A stretch of DNA of 64,000 bases from Catellatospora vulcania. Its GTDB lineage: Bacteria > Actinomycetota > Actinomycetes > Mycobacteriales > Micromonosporaceae. This document shows, in pieces, positions 8,322 to 16,515 of the stretch. Location of the stretch: the NCBI RefSeq assembly GCF_009720385.1, contig NZ_WARX01000025.1, positions 62,001 to 126,000 on the forward strand, in the 5' to 3' direction. The translations under genes and the position numbers were made by a program. Below the pieces are notes generated by a model. The model saw nothing but the letters and a program-made list of their open reading frames with translations, made no database searches and was not told the DNA's origin. Positions within the stretch are counted from its first letter, which is position 1, and every line of letters begins with the position of its first letter.

Positions 8322-9938
8322 ATGAGAACCAACCTGCGGGCGATCCTCGCCGCCGACGCCGACCTCGGCGCGGGCAACGTCATCACCCGGCTGCTGGCCC
8401 ACGGGGCCGACCCGGCCGGCCCAGGGCTGACCTTCGACGTGGACGTCGACGGCCATCCCGCGTGGGAGCCGCTCACGCTGGGGCAGCTCGACGAGCGGGT
8501 CGCGGCCCGTGCCGCGTGGCTGCACGAGCGCGGCATCGGCTGGCGCGACCCGGTCGCGGTGTACGCCAGCACGTCCGCCGACGTCATCCTGTCGTTCCTC
8601 GCGCTCAACCGCCTCGGGGCGATCCCGGCGCTGCTCAACGGCAACCTCAGCGGCGAGATCGCGGCCGAGTACATCCGCCGGCTGCGGGCCGAGGCCGTGC
8701 TGACCGACCCGAAGCACGCCGCGCTGCTGGAGGGCCGCGACTTCGGCTCCCGCCTGCTCGGCGACATCACCGAGATGGGGTCGGCGGACCCGGCCGCCGC
8801 GCCCGAGCCGTACCGGCACCACCCGGACGACCCGATCTCGATCACGCACTCGTCCGGCACGACGGGCCTGCCCAAGGCGATCGTGCACTCGCACACCACG
8901 CTGTTCGAGGCCACCCGCCGGATCCGGCTGTCCGGGCCGCGGGCGCAGGGCACCGAGCGGGTCGTCTGCGCGCTGCCGTCGGCGCACACCGCGGGCATCC
9001 TGTCCATCAACCAGGCCCTGTGCAACCGCGCCGAGCTGGTGTTCCTGTCCTCGCAGCGGGGCGACTACGTGCTCGACGCGATCGAGCGGTTCAAGCCCAC
9101 GGGTGTCTTCGGCTTCGCGGTCACCTGGGCCGACATGGCCCGCCACGACCTGGGCAAGCGCGACCTGGACTCGGTCGCGATCTGGTTCAACACCGGCGAC
9201 TGCGCGCACGAGGCGCACATCCGGCCGCTGGTCGCGGTGGGCAGCCACAACACGGTCACCCGCGAGGGCGTGACCCGGGTCAAGGGCTCGATGTTCATCG
9301 ACGGCATCGGCTCGACCGAGATGGGCCACTCCGCGTTCCACATCACCCACCGGACCGACACCGAGCGCTACGACCGCTGCATCGGCCGCCCGCACGTGTT
9401 CGCCGACGTGGCCGTGCTGGACGACGCCGGGGAGCCGGTGGGCGCGGGCGTGGTCGGGCACCTCGGCCTGAAGTCGCCGACGGTGAAGCTGATGTACTGG
9501 AACGACTCGGTGACCGAGTTCCGCACCCGCCAGTCGGGCTACTACCTGACCGGTGACCTCGTCTACTACGACGAGGACGGCTACTACTACCACGTGGACC
9601 GGGCGGTGGACTCGGTCGTGCTGGACGGCGGCCAGTGGCTGCACACCTCGCTGACCGAGGAGAAGATCCTGGCGAGCTGCCCCGACGTGCTCGACTGCAC
9701 CGTCGTGGCGGTGCGCGAGGGCGGCCAGGTGGTCACCGACGTGCTGCTGGTGCTCAAGGCCGGGGCCGATCCCGCCGTGGACCGCCGGGATGCCGTCGTC
9801 GCCGCACTGGGTGAGCACGCCGCACCGACACTGCGCGACATCAACGCGGTGCCCGACTCCGACATCCCCACCGGCGCCACCGGCAAGGTGCGCAAGCTGG
9901 TGCTGCGCGAGCGCGCCCTGGCGGGTGCGGCACAATGA
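8322..9938 (+). CDS. ANL-superfamily acyl-adenylate ligase
   Basis: This 538-residue ligase has ITHSSGTTGLPKAIVHSH as its ATP-binding loop (about residue 176), GIGSTEMGHSAFH as the adenine-side motif, GYYLTGDLVYYDEDGYYYHV near the hinge, and ATGKVRKLVLRE with the C-terminal catalytic Lys. It belongs to a different branch from the 4430 ligase, so the two probably activate different acids or load different carriers. A clear AAGGAG at 8308-8313 sets the start at 8322. It overlaps the next ketosynthase by 4 nt and so is translationally coupled to it. Confidence 0.9.
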   Translation: MRTNLRAILAADADLGAGNVITRLLAHGADPAGPGLTFDVDVDGHPAWEPLTLGQLDERVAARAAWLHERGIGWRDPVAVYASTSADVILSFLALNRLGAIPALLNGNLSGEIAAEYIRRLRAEAVLTDPKHAALLEGRDFGSRLLGDITEMGSADPAAAPEPYRHHPDDPISITHSSGTTGLPKAIVHSHTTLFEATRRIRLSGPRAQGTERVVCALPSAHTAGILSINQALCNRAELVFLSSQRGDYVLDAIERFKPTGVFGFAVTWADMARHDLGKRDLDSVAIWFNTGDCAHEAHIRPLVAVGSHNTVTREGVTRVKGSMFIDGIGSTEMGHSAFHITHRTDTERYDRCIGRPHVFADVAVLDDAGEPVGAGVVGHLGLKSPTVKLMYWNDSVTEFRTRQSGYYLTGDLVYYDEDGYYYHVDRAVDSVVLDGGQWLHTSLTEEKILASCPDVLDCTVVAVREGGQVVTDVLLVLKAGADPAVDRRDAVVAALGEHAAPTLRDINAVPDSDIPTGATGKVRKLVLRERALAGAAQ

Positions 9939-11203
9939 CCGGCTCCCGTCCTGACATCGTCGTCACGGGCATCGGCCTGGTCACCCCGGTCGGACAGGAT
10001 CTCGACGACATCTTCGACGCCCTGTGCACCGGCCGGTCCGGAATCGTCGCCACGCCCGAGGGGCACCGCGCGCAGGGCTCCCTGGAGGTGATGGGCAAGG
10101 GCCCGGACATCGAGGCGGCCGACGTGCTGCCCGGCCCGGAGGCGCGCACGCTGGACCGGTACATCGTGCACGCGCTGGTCGCCGCGGCGCAGGCGATGGC
10201 CGACGCCGACCTGGTGGTGGGCCGCGACGTGGACCCGTATCGCGCGGCCACGGTCGTGTCCGGCACGGGCGGGCTGGCCACCCTGGAGGCGCAGGTGATC
10301 ACGCGTACCCAGAAGGGCCGGCTCGGGGTCAGCCCGTACCTGCTGCCGGGGATGCTGCCGAACATGGCCACCGCCCGCATCGCCATCAAGTACGACCTGC
10401 GCGGCTACAGCTCCTCCATCGGCACCGCGTGCGCGGCGGGGGCCCAGTCCATCGCGGAGGGCATGCGCATCCTGCGGTACGGCGAGGCGGACGTGGTGCT
10501 GGTCGGCTGCGGCGAGGCGCCGCTGTTCCCGACCCTGGCGGACACCTTCGGCAACACCCGGGCGCTGGCCAAGGGCTGGGCCGACGACCCGGCCTCGGCC
10601 AGCCGCCCGTTCGACCTGCGGCGCAACGGCCTGGTGCTGGCCGAGGGGGCGGGCGTGCTGGTGCTGGAGCGGGCCGCCGACGCGGACGCGCGGGGCCGCC
10701 CGGCGTACGCGACGCTGCACGGCTGGGGCGCGACCACCGACGCCCACCACCCGACCACGCCCCGGCCCGACGGCGCGGGGCAGGCCGAGTGCATGCGCCG
10801 GGCGCTGGCCGACGCGGGGCTCACGCCCGGCGACATCGGCTACCTCAACGCCCACGCCACCAGCACCAAGCTGGGCGACGTGGCGGAGTCGCTGGCGGTC
10901 AACACGGTGTTCGCCTCGGCCATGCCGCCGGTCAGCTCGAACAAGGGCGTCACCGGGCACATGCTCGGCGCGTCCGGGGTGATCGAGGCGGCGGCGACGG
11001 TGATGGCGCTCGGGCACGGGTTGCTGCCGCCGACGGTCAATCTCGAGGACCCGGATCCCGCGTGCGATCTCGACCATATTCGCGGCAAGGCTCGGCAAAG
11101 TCCGATCGGTTTTGCACTGTCCAATTCCTTCGGATTCGGCGGACATAATGTGAGCCTTGTCCTGGGTCGACCCACCACGAGACTCAGCCGTTTTGCTGAG
11201 TGA
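9935..11203 (+). CDS. FabF-like beta-ketoacyl synthase (KSII)
   Basis: The 422-residue protein is a full-length condensing enzyme with Cys in SIGTACAAGAQS (about 166), His in LNAHATSTKLGD (about 307) and His in SSNKGVTGHMLGASG (about 342). It should perform decarboxylative Claisen condensation with a carrier-bound malonyl or substituted malonyl unit. No acyltransferase is present nearby, so malonyl-ACP would come from primary metabolism. It is the last gene of the first plus-strand run, and a 334-nt intergenic region with its own promoter follows. Confidence 0.92.
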   Translation: MTGSRPDIVVTGIGLVTPVGQDLDDIFDALCTGRSGIVATPEGHRAQGSLEVMGKGPDIEAADVLPGPEARTLDRYIVHALVAAAQAMADADLVVGRDVDPYRAATVVSGTGGLATLEAQVITRTQKGRLGVSPYLLPGMLPNMATARIAIKYDLRGYSSSIGTACAAGAQSIAEGMRILRYGEADVVLVGCGEAPLFPTLADTFGNTRALAKGWADDPASASRPFDLRRNGLVLAEGAGVLVLERAADADARGRPAYATLHGWGATTDAHHPTTPRPDGAGQAECMRRALADAGLTPGDIGYLNAHATSTKLGDVAESLAVNTVFASAMPPVSSNKGVTGHMLGASGVIEAAATVMALGHGLLPPTVNLEDPDPACDLDHIRGKARQSPIGFALSNSFGFGGHNVSLVLGRPTTRLSRFAE

Positions 11204-11537
11204 GGTGTCACCGAATCGTTTGCCGCAAGCAACATACTGTCGCAATTAAATATTTGCGTAGTTAGGTATTGAGGGACATCAGCACAACCGGCTAGCGTGA
11301 CAGTCATACGGCCCTCGCCGGAGCGTTCAGCTCCGGCGGGTGGGTCGTGAACAACGGACGTCACAGGGGCACGACGGCCAATCGGAGCGTGGTGAGTTCG
11401 TTTGGCGTGCGCCGCGAAAGCGGCGGCGCCGGGACGAGTCATGAGCCGTGACCCGTTCCACGCCCACCACCTGGCGGGGAGCGAGTCCTAGCAGTCAGTG
11501 CAAATCAGGACATCGTACGCCAAGGGGTAGGTAGCAA
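11204..11537. other. 334-nt intergenic region: promoter, hairpin, long leader
   Basis: The first 70 nt after the ketosynthase are AT-rich. A candidate promoter lies at 11269-11298, a hairpin at 11316-11338 with 9-bp arms and a 5-nt loop, and a possible short leader reading frame at 11441-11491. The ribosome site for the dioxygenase is weak (AGGGGTAGG region). No other gene is seen. The arrangement gives the second operon a long untranslated leader of about 230 nt. Confidence 0.5.
11269..11298 (+). promoter_or_regulatory. Candidate promoter of the dioxygenase-E1 operon
   Basis: TTGAGG at 11269-11274 and TAGCGT at 11293-11298 are spaced by 18 nt. TAGCGT is a common actinobacterial -10 form. 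The promoter lies in an AT-rich island after the first operon and points to the genes from 11538 to 17489. Confidence 0.45.
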
Positions 11538-12659
11538 ATGAACATTCTCGGCATCGACCACCTGGAGTTCTACGTCGGTGACGCCCGTCAGACGGCCTAC
11601 TATCTGTGCACGGCATTCGGGTTCCGGATCTGCGGGCAGGGTGGGCCACAGACGGGCCTGCCCGGACAGCGCTCCCTGCTGCTGCAGCACGGCGAAATCC
11701 GCATCGTGCTCACCTCCGGCCTGGTCGCCGACCACCCGGCCACGCTCTACGTCGGCCGCCACGGCGACGGCGTGGCTGTCATCGCCTTCGAGACCGACGA
11801 CGCCGCCGGCCTGTACGACTACGTCGTCGGGCGCGGGGCCACCCCGCTGGGCACACCGACCGTGCACGAGAACAGCGCGGGCCGGGTCGTCGAGGCGAGC
11901 GTCTCCGGCTTCGGCGACGTCACCCACCGCCTCGTCGAGCGGCACGGCTCCCGCTGGGACTTCCTGCCGGACACGATCGAGATGACGGTGCCCGAGCAGT
12001 CGTACGCCGACGACCTGCTCCAGGTCATCGACCACCTCGCGATCTGCGTCCCGGCCGGGGAGATCGCCGCCACCTCGCGCTACTACCAGGACGTGTTCGG
12101 CTTCGCCGAGATCTTCGAGGAGTACATCGAGGTCGGCGGCCAGGGCATGGACTCCAAGGTGGTGCAGAGCCCGTCGCGGCAGGTGACGTTCACGCTGATC
12201 GAGCCGGACCTGTCCCGCCGCCCGGGCCAGATCGACGACTTCCTGTCCTGGCACGCCGGGGCCGGGGTGCAGCACATCGCCTTCCGCACCGGCGACATCG
12301 TCACCGCGGTGCGCACCTTCGCCGACCGCGGCGTGGGCTTCCTCAGCACCCCGGGCAGCTACTTCGACGCGCTGGAGCAGCGCCTGGGCAGCGTCGACCT
12401 GCCCATCGCGGAGCTGCGCCAGCTCGGCGTGCTGGTCGACACCGACCACTACGGCGAGCTGTACCAGATCTTCACGCAGTCCATGCACGTGCGACGGACG
12501 CTGTTCCTGGAGCTGATCGAGCGGCACGGCGCGCTGACCTTCGGCACCAGCAACATCAAGGCGCTGTACGAGGCCAAGGAGCGTGAGCTGGCAGCCCCCG
12601 CCGAGGCGGTGCCGGCGCCGGCCCAGGACGCCCGCCCCGCCGGCCTCGCCGCCGCCTGA
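11538..12659 (+). CDS. 4-hydroxymandelate synthase / HPPD-like dioxygenase
   Basis: This 373-residue protein has the two vicinal-oxygen-chelate domains of the HPPD family. The Fe(II) ligands are His in QVIDHLAIC (about 166), His in VQHIAFRT (about 246) and Glu in LFLELIER (about 325). The strand VTFTLIEPD and the C-terminal GTSNIKALYEAKERE look closer to 4-hydroxymandelate synthases than to homogentisate-forming HPPDs, which usually read KFPINEP and GNFKALFEAIE. Both act on 4-hydroxyphenylpyruvate. In glycopeptide pathways the product 4-hydroxymandelate is converted to hydroxyphenylglycine, but the partner oxidase and aminotransferase are missing here. It opens the second block of the cluster. 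Confidence 0.85.
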   Translation: MNILGIDHLEFYVGDARQTAYYLCTAFGFRICGQGGPQTGLPGQRSLLLQHGEIRIVLTSGLVADHPATLYVGRHGDGVAVIAFETDDAAGLYDYVVGRGATPLGTPTVHENSAGRVVEASVSGFGDVTHRLVERHGSRWDFLPDTIEMTVPEQSYADDLLQVIDHLAICVPAGEIAATSRYYQDVFGFAEIFEEYIEVGGQGMDSKVVQSPSRQVTFTLIEPDLSRRPGQIDDFLSWHAGAGVQHIAFRTGDIVTAVRTFADRGVGFLSTPGSYFDALEQRLGSVDLPIAELRQLGVLVDTDHYGELYQIFTQSMHVRRTLFLELIERHGALTFGTSNIKALYEAKERELAAPAEAVPAPAQDARPAGLAAA

Positions 12660-12720
12660 GACCGGGACACCCCCGTGCACCACCACACCCCCACCCCCAC
12701 CCTGGCGAGGAGTCACCCCC

Positions 12721-13632
12721 ATGGCTGAGCAGTTCCATCTGACCGACGAGGAACGGGAGCTGCTCCCGTCCGACGAGGACGTCGCGTTCTACGCCGCGCA
12801 CGGCTGGTACCTGACGAAGAAGCTGTTCACCGACGCAGAGGTCGACGAGCTGGTCGAGGCCAGCGAGCGCTTCTACGCCGGGGAGCGCAGCCGCTCCCTG
12901 CCGGCGCGGCCGCGCCGCCTCGCGTACTGGGAGCCGCAGCATGGCGACGTGCAGCGGCACAACGACTACGTGCACTACGAGCACGACGGCCTGGCCAAGC
13001 TGCTGCGCAAGCCGCTGATCGGCGCGGTCGCGGCCCGGCTCGCCCAGGCCGACGAGATCCGGATCTTCCAGTCGACCCTGATCTTCAAGCCGCCGCGCCC
13101 CGAGGAGCCGACCAACGTGGTGCCGTGGCACTTCGACCGGCACTACTGGGCGTCGTCGACCTCGGAGCGCATGCTCACCGCGTTCATCCCCTTCCACGAC
13201 TGCGGTGAGGAGATGGGCACCATCACCATGGTCGACGGCAGCCACGTCTGGCAGGAGATCGGCAACGACGACTCCACCGCCAAGCACTTCGCCGAGCGGG
13301 ACAAGGAGGACCTGGAGGTCCTGCTGACCCGCAACGCCGAGTTCAACGGCACCCAGGTGACCAAGGTGCCGATGATCATCCCCAAGGGGCACATGAGCTT
13401 CCACCACTGCCGCACCTACCACGGCAGCGCCGGCAACCGCAGCGACCGTCCCCGCCGCGCGGTCTCCCTGCACCTGCAGGACGGCGAGAACCAGTACCGC
13501 CCGTACACCCTCAGCGACGGCACCGTCGTCGGCTACAACCACGACGAGCTGGTGCGCCGTACGCCCGACGGCCGCCCCGACTACGCCGACCCCGACTACT
13601 GCCCGGTGCTCTGGACCTCGGCTCAGCACTGA
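12721..13632 (+). CDS. Phytanoyl-CoA dioxygenase-family Fe(II)/2-oxoglutarate oxygenase
   Basis: The 303-residue product carries the facial triad of the family: His and Asp in WHFDRHYW (137 and 139) and His in RTYHGSAGNR (about 234). A downstream Arg in PRRAVSLH fits 2-oxoglutarate binding. Such enzymes hydroxylate, desaturate or halogenate; the Asp argues against a halogenase. The start at 12721 follows GAGGAG. It lies 61 nt after the dioxygenase gene and 29 nt before the DUF3050 gene, so all three are probably co-transcribed and act on the same intermediate. Confidence 0.88.
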   Translation: MAEQFHLTDEERELLPSDEDVAFYAAHGWYLTKKLFTDAEVDELVEASERFYAGERSRSLPARPRRLAYWEPQHGDVQRHNDYVHYEHDGLAKLLRKPLIGAVAARLAQADEIRIFQSTLIFKPPRPEEPTNVVPWHFDRHYWASSTSERMLTAFIPFHDCGEEMGTITMVDGSHVWQEIGNDDSTAKHFAERDKEDLEVLLTRNAEFNGTQVTKVPMIIPKGHMSFHHCRTYHGSAGNRSDRPRRAVSLHLQDGENQYRPYTLSDGTVVGYNHDELVRRTPDGRPDYADPDYCPVLWTSAQH

Positions 13633-13661
13633 ACGACCACCCGATCGACAAGGAGAGAGCA

Positions 13662-14450
13662 ATGTCGCGTTACGACTGGGGTCAGACGCATCCGGGCATC
13701 ACCCGGCTGGAGGACGCGGTCAGCGAGGCGCGCAACGCGGTGGTCACCCACCCGCTGTACGGCGCGCTGGACAACCACGAGGCCATCGTCACCTTCATGG
13801 AGCACCACGTCTTCGCCGTGTGGGACTTCATGTCCCTGCTCAAGTCGCTGCAGCGCCACCTGACCAGCGTCACCGTGCCGTGGATCCCGAGCGGCCCGAC
13901 CGGCAGCCGGCGCCTGATCAACGACATCGTGCTGGTCGAGGAGAGCGACGAGCTGCAGGGCGGCTTCATCAGCCACTTCGAGCTGTACGTCGGGGGCATG
14001 GACCAGGCCGGGGCGGACACCGGTGTCATCAACAACGTGATCGACCTGCTGCGCACCGGCAGCACGGTGGAGCAGGCGCTGGTCGAGGCGAAGGTCAACC
14101 CGGTCTCCGCGGAGTTCGTGCGCACCACCTTCCGCTTCATCGACACGCTGCCGATCCACTGCCAGGCGGCGGCGTTCGCGTTCGGCCGCGAGGACCTGAT
14201 CCCGGACATGTTCCAGCAGGTCATCAAGGTCAACCAGGAGGGCGGCAAGCTCGACACCTTCGTCGACTACCTGGCCCGGCACATCGAGGTCGACGGCGAG
14301 TTCCACACGCCGATGGCCATGCAGATGGTCACCGACCTGTGCGGCGACGACGACGAGAAGTGGGCGCAGGCGGCGCAGACGGTCAACGCGGCGCTGGCCG
14401 CCCGGCAGAAGCTGTGGACCGGCATCCTCACCGCGATCAACGCGGGCTGA
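13662..14450 (+). CDS. DUF3050 family protein, heme-oxygenase-like fold
   Basis: This 262-residue, mostly helical protein matches my memory of the DUF3050 family, whose members have a heme-oxygenase-like helical fold. Candidate metal or cofactor ligands are MEHHVF (47-49), VLVEESDE (93-94), HFELY (105) and YLARHIEVDGEFH (207-215), the last resembling a conserved metal-site helix of diiron heme-oxygenase-like oxidases. The family has no well-established reaction that I can name. Its place between a 2-oxoglutarate oxygenase and an O-methyltransferase suggests an oxidative or binding role on the cluster intermediate (inference). AAGGAGAG precedes the start. Confidence 0.72.
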   Translation: MSRYDWGQTHPGITRLEDAVSEARNAVVTHPLYGALDNHEAIVTFMEHHVFAVWDFMSLLKSLQRHLTSVTVPWIPSGPTGSRRLINDIVLVEESDELQGGFISHFELYVGGMDQAGADTGVINNVIDLLRTGSTVEQALVEAKVNPVSAEFVRTTFRFIDTLPIHCQAAAFAFGREDLIPDMFQQVIKVNQEGGKLDTFVDYLARHIEVDGEFHTPMAMQMVTDLCGDDDEKWAQAAQTVNAALAARQKLWTGILTAINAG

Positions 14451-14467
14451 CCGGCCTCTCTTTTTTC

Positions 14468-14511
14468 AGTCGCGGCTCACAACCGGCTCCGCCCGCTTGT
14501 GAGCCGCGACT
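14468..14511. other. Intergenic mRNA hairpin with 15-bp perfect stem
   Basis: Arms 14468-14482 and 14497-14511 pair perfectly around a 14-nt loop, in the 89-nt gap between the DUF3050 and methyltransferase genes. A run of T lies before, not after, the stem, so it is not a classical terminator for the plus strand. It may tune expression within the operon or protect mRNA ends. Confidence 0.55.
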
Positions 14512-14539
14512 TCGGCACACCCTCGGCTCGGAGAGCAAC

Positions 14540-15532
14540 ATGAACGAAGCACTGGCCCGGCGAAAACTCCTCGGCATCCTCTCCGGCAGCTGGGTCGCCC
14601 AGGGGGTGTACGCGCTGGTCCGGCTCGGCGTGCCGGATCTGCTGGCGGACGGCCCGGTGCACGTCGGCGACCTGGCCCACCGGTGCGGCGCGGACCCGCT
14701 CGCCCTGGGCCGCCTGCTGCGGGCGCTGTCCCTGATGGGCCTGTTCACCCGGCCCGCCCCGGACACCTACGGGCTCACCCCCACCACCGAGCTGCTGCGC
14801 GCCGACGTGCCCGGCTCGGTGCGGCTCAACGCGCTGATGCAGGGCGACGAGGTGTTCCGCGCGTTCGCCGAGATCATGCACACGCTGCGCACCGGCCGCC
14901 CGGCCTTCGAGGCGGTGTACGGCCGCCCGTTCTACGACTACCTCGGCGACAACCCCGAGGCCGCGGCGGTGTTCAACGAGTCCATGGGCGACCAGCGCCC
15001 GCCGGAGGCGCTCGCCTCCTGCGACCTGAGCGGGGCCCGCATCGTGGTCGACGTCGGCGGCGGCAACGGCAGCCTGCTCGTCGAGCTGCTGGAGCGCTAC
15101 CCGGACCTGCAAGGGGTGCTGCTGGAGCTGCCCGACGCGGCGGCCGCCGCCCGCGGGAAGCTCGCCGAGGCGGGTCTGGCCGGGCGCTCGGCGTGCGTGG
15201 AGGGCAGCTTCTTCGACGGGGTGCCCGACGGCGGCGACGTCTACACGCTGGCCCGGGTGCTGCACAACTGGAACGACGACAACGCCATCGCGATCCTGCG
15301 CCGGGTGCACGCGGTCCTGCCGCCGCACGGGCGCGTCATCGTGCTGGAGGAGTTCCTGCCCGAGGAGGCCGACCCCGCGGGCCGCTCCGCGGCCGGGCTC
15401 GTCGACCTGCTCATGCTGGTCACCCTGGAGGGCCGCGACCGCACCGAGCACGAATACCGGGAACTGCTGGGCAAAGCCGGGTTCGAGGTCGTCGAAGCCC
15501 GCGCGGGAGTGCTGGAGGCGCGGGTCGCATGA
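14540..15532 (+). CDS. SAM-dependent O-methyltransferase, plant-OMT/PF00891 type
   Basis: This 330-residue protein has the two-part layout of small-molecule O-methyltransferases: an N-terminal winged-helix dimerisation domain (about 1-90) and a Rossmann domain with the SAM loop VVDVGGGNGS (about 169-178). The catalytic His in LARVLHNWND (about 242) deprotonates a phenol or hydroxy group. The homologues act on aromatic hydroxyls, consistent with a 4-hydroxyphenyl intermediate from the HPPD-like enzyme. Its stop overlaps the E1-alpha start (ATGA), so the genes are coupled. Confidence 0.9.
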   Translation: MNEALARRKLLGILSGSWVAQGVYALVRLGVPDLLADGPVHVGDLAHRCGADPLALGRLLRALSLMGLFTRPAPDTYGLTPTTELLRADVPGSVRLNALMQGDEVFRAFAEIMHTLRTGRPAFEAVYGRPFYDYLGDNPEAAAVFNESMGDQRPPEALASCDLSGARIVVDVGGGNGSLLVELLERYPDLQGVLLELPDAAAAARGKLAEAGLAGRSACVEGSFFDGVPDGGDVYTLARVLHNWNDDNAIAILRRVHAVLPPHGRVIVLEEFLPEEADPAGRSAAGLVDLLMLVTLEGRDRTEHEYRELLGKAGFEVVEARAGVLEARVA

Positions 15533-16515
15533 CAGTGGACGAAGGGCTTTACCGGACCATGCGGCTGATCCGCAGGTTCGAGGAGCGGGCGATCGAGCTG
15601 GTGCACGCCGGGGAGATCGTCGGCGGCATCCACCCGTACATCGGGCAGGAGGCCATCGCCGCGGGAGTGTGCGCGGCGCTGCGCGACGACGACGTCATCA
15701 CCAGCACCCACCGCGGGCACGGGCATGTGCTGGCCAAGGGCGCCGATCCGGTGCGCATGCTGGCCGAGCTGACCGGCCGGTCCACCGGCCTCAACCAGGG
15801 CCGGGGCGGCTCGATGCACGCCGCCGACTTCGGCAAGGGCATCTACGGCGCGAACGGCATCGTCGGCGCGGGCGGGGCGATCGCCACCGGCGCGGCCTGG
15901 GCGGCGGTCCGCGAGGGCAGCGACCGGGTCGCGGTCAGCTTCTTCGGCGACGGCGCGGTCAACCAGGGCGTGCTGCTGGAGACGTTCAACCTGGCCGCGC
16001 TGTGGCGGCTGCCGGTGCTGTTCGTCTGCGAGAACAACGGGTACGCCACCACGCTCACCGTGGCGCAGTCCGTCGCCGGGTCCATCACGGCCCGCGCCGA
16101 GGCGTTCGGCATCCCCGCGGTCAGCGTCGACGGCGCCGACGCGGCGGCGGTGCTGGAAGCGGCCCGCGAGGCCGTGGAGCGCGGCCGGGCCGGGGGCGGG
16201 CCGAGCTTCATCGAGGCCACCGCGTACCGCTTCGACGCCCACCACACCTGGGAGCACAAGGCCCGGGTGCGCTACCGCAGCGACGAGGAGGTGGCGGCGG
16301 GCCGGTCCCGCGACCCGCTGGACGTGCACGGTTCCCGCCTGGACGACGGCACCCGGGCCGGGATCGACGCCGAGGTCGAAACACTGATGGCCGAGGCGGT
16401 CGCGTTCGCGCTGGACAGCCCGCGCCCCGACCCGGCGGGCGCGCTCGACCACCTCTACGCCACCGGTTTGCGGGGGCGCAACGGAATCGGACTCCTCGAC
16501 ACGGCGGTGCGGTGA
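15529..16515 (+). CDS. TPP-dependent 2-oxoacid dehydrogenase E1 alpha subunit
   Basis: The 328-residue product has the thiamine diphosphate motif GDGAVNQG (140-147) ending in CENN (167-170), and the substrate-channel segment THRGHGHVLAKG. It is the alpha half of an alpha2beta2 E1 like those of pyruvate, acetoin or branched-chain 2-oxoacid dehydrogenases. E1 decarboxylates a 2-oxo acid and passes the acyl group to a lipoyl arm. No E2 or E3 gene is nearby, so it may transfer to a carrier protein or to a housekeeping E2 (inference). It overlaps both neighbours by a few bases. Confidence 0.92.
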   Translation: MTVDEGLYRTMRLIRRFEERAIELVHAGEIVGGIHPYIGQEAIAAGVCAALRDDDVITSTHRGHGHVLAKGADPVRMLAELTGRSTGLNQGRGGSMHAADFGKGIYGANGIVGAGGAIATGAAWAAVREGSDRVAVSFFGDGAVNQGVLLETFNLAALWRLPVLFVCENNGYATTLTVAQSVAGSITARAEAFGIPAVSVDGADAAAVLEAAREAVERGRAGGGPSFIEATAYRFDAHHTWEHKARVRYRSDEEVAAGRSRDPLDVHGSRLDDGTRAGIDAEVETLMAEAVAFALDSPRPDPAGALDHLYATGLRGRNGIGLLDTAVR

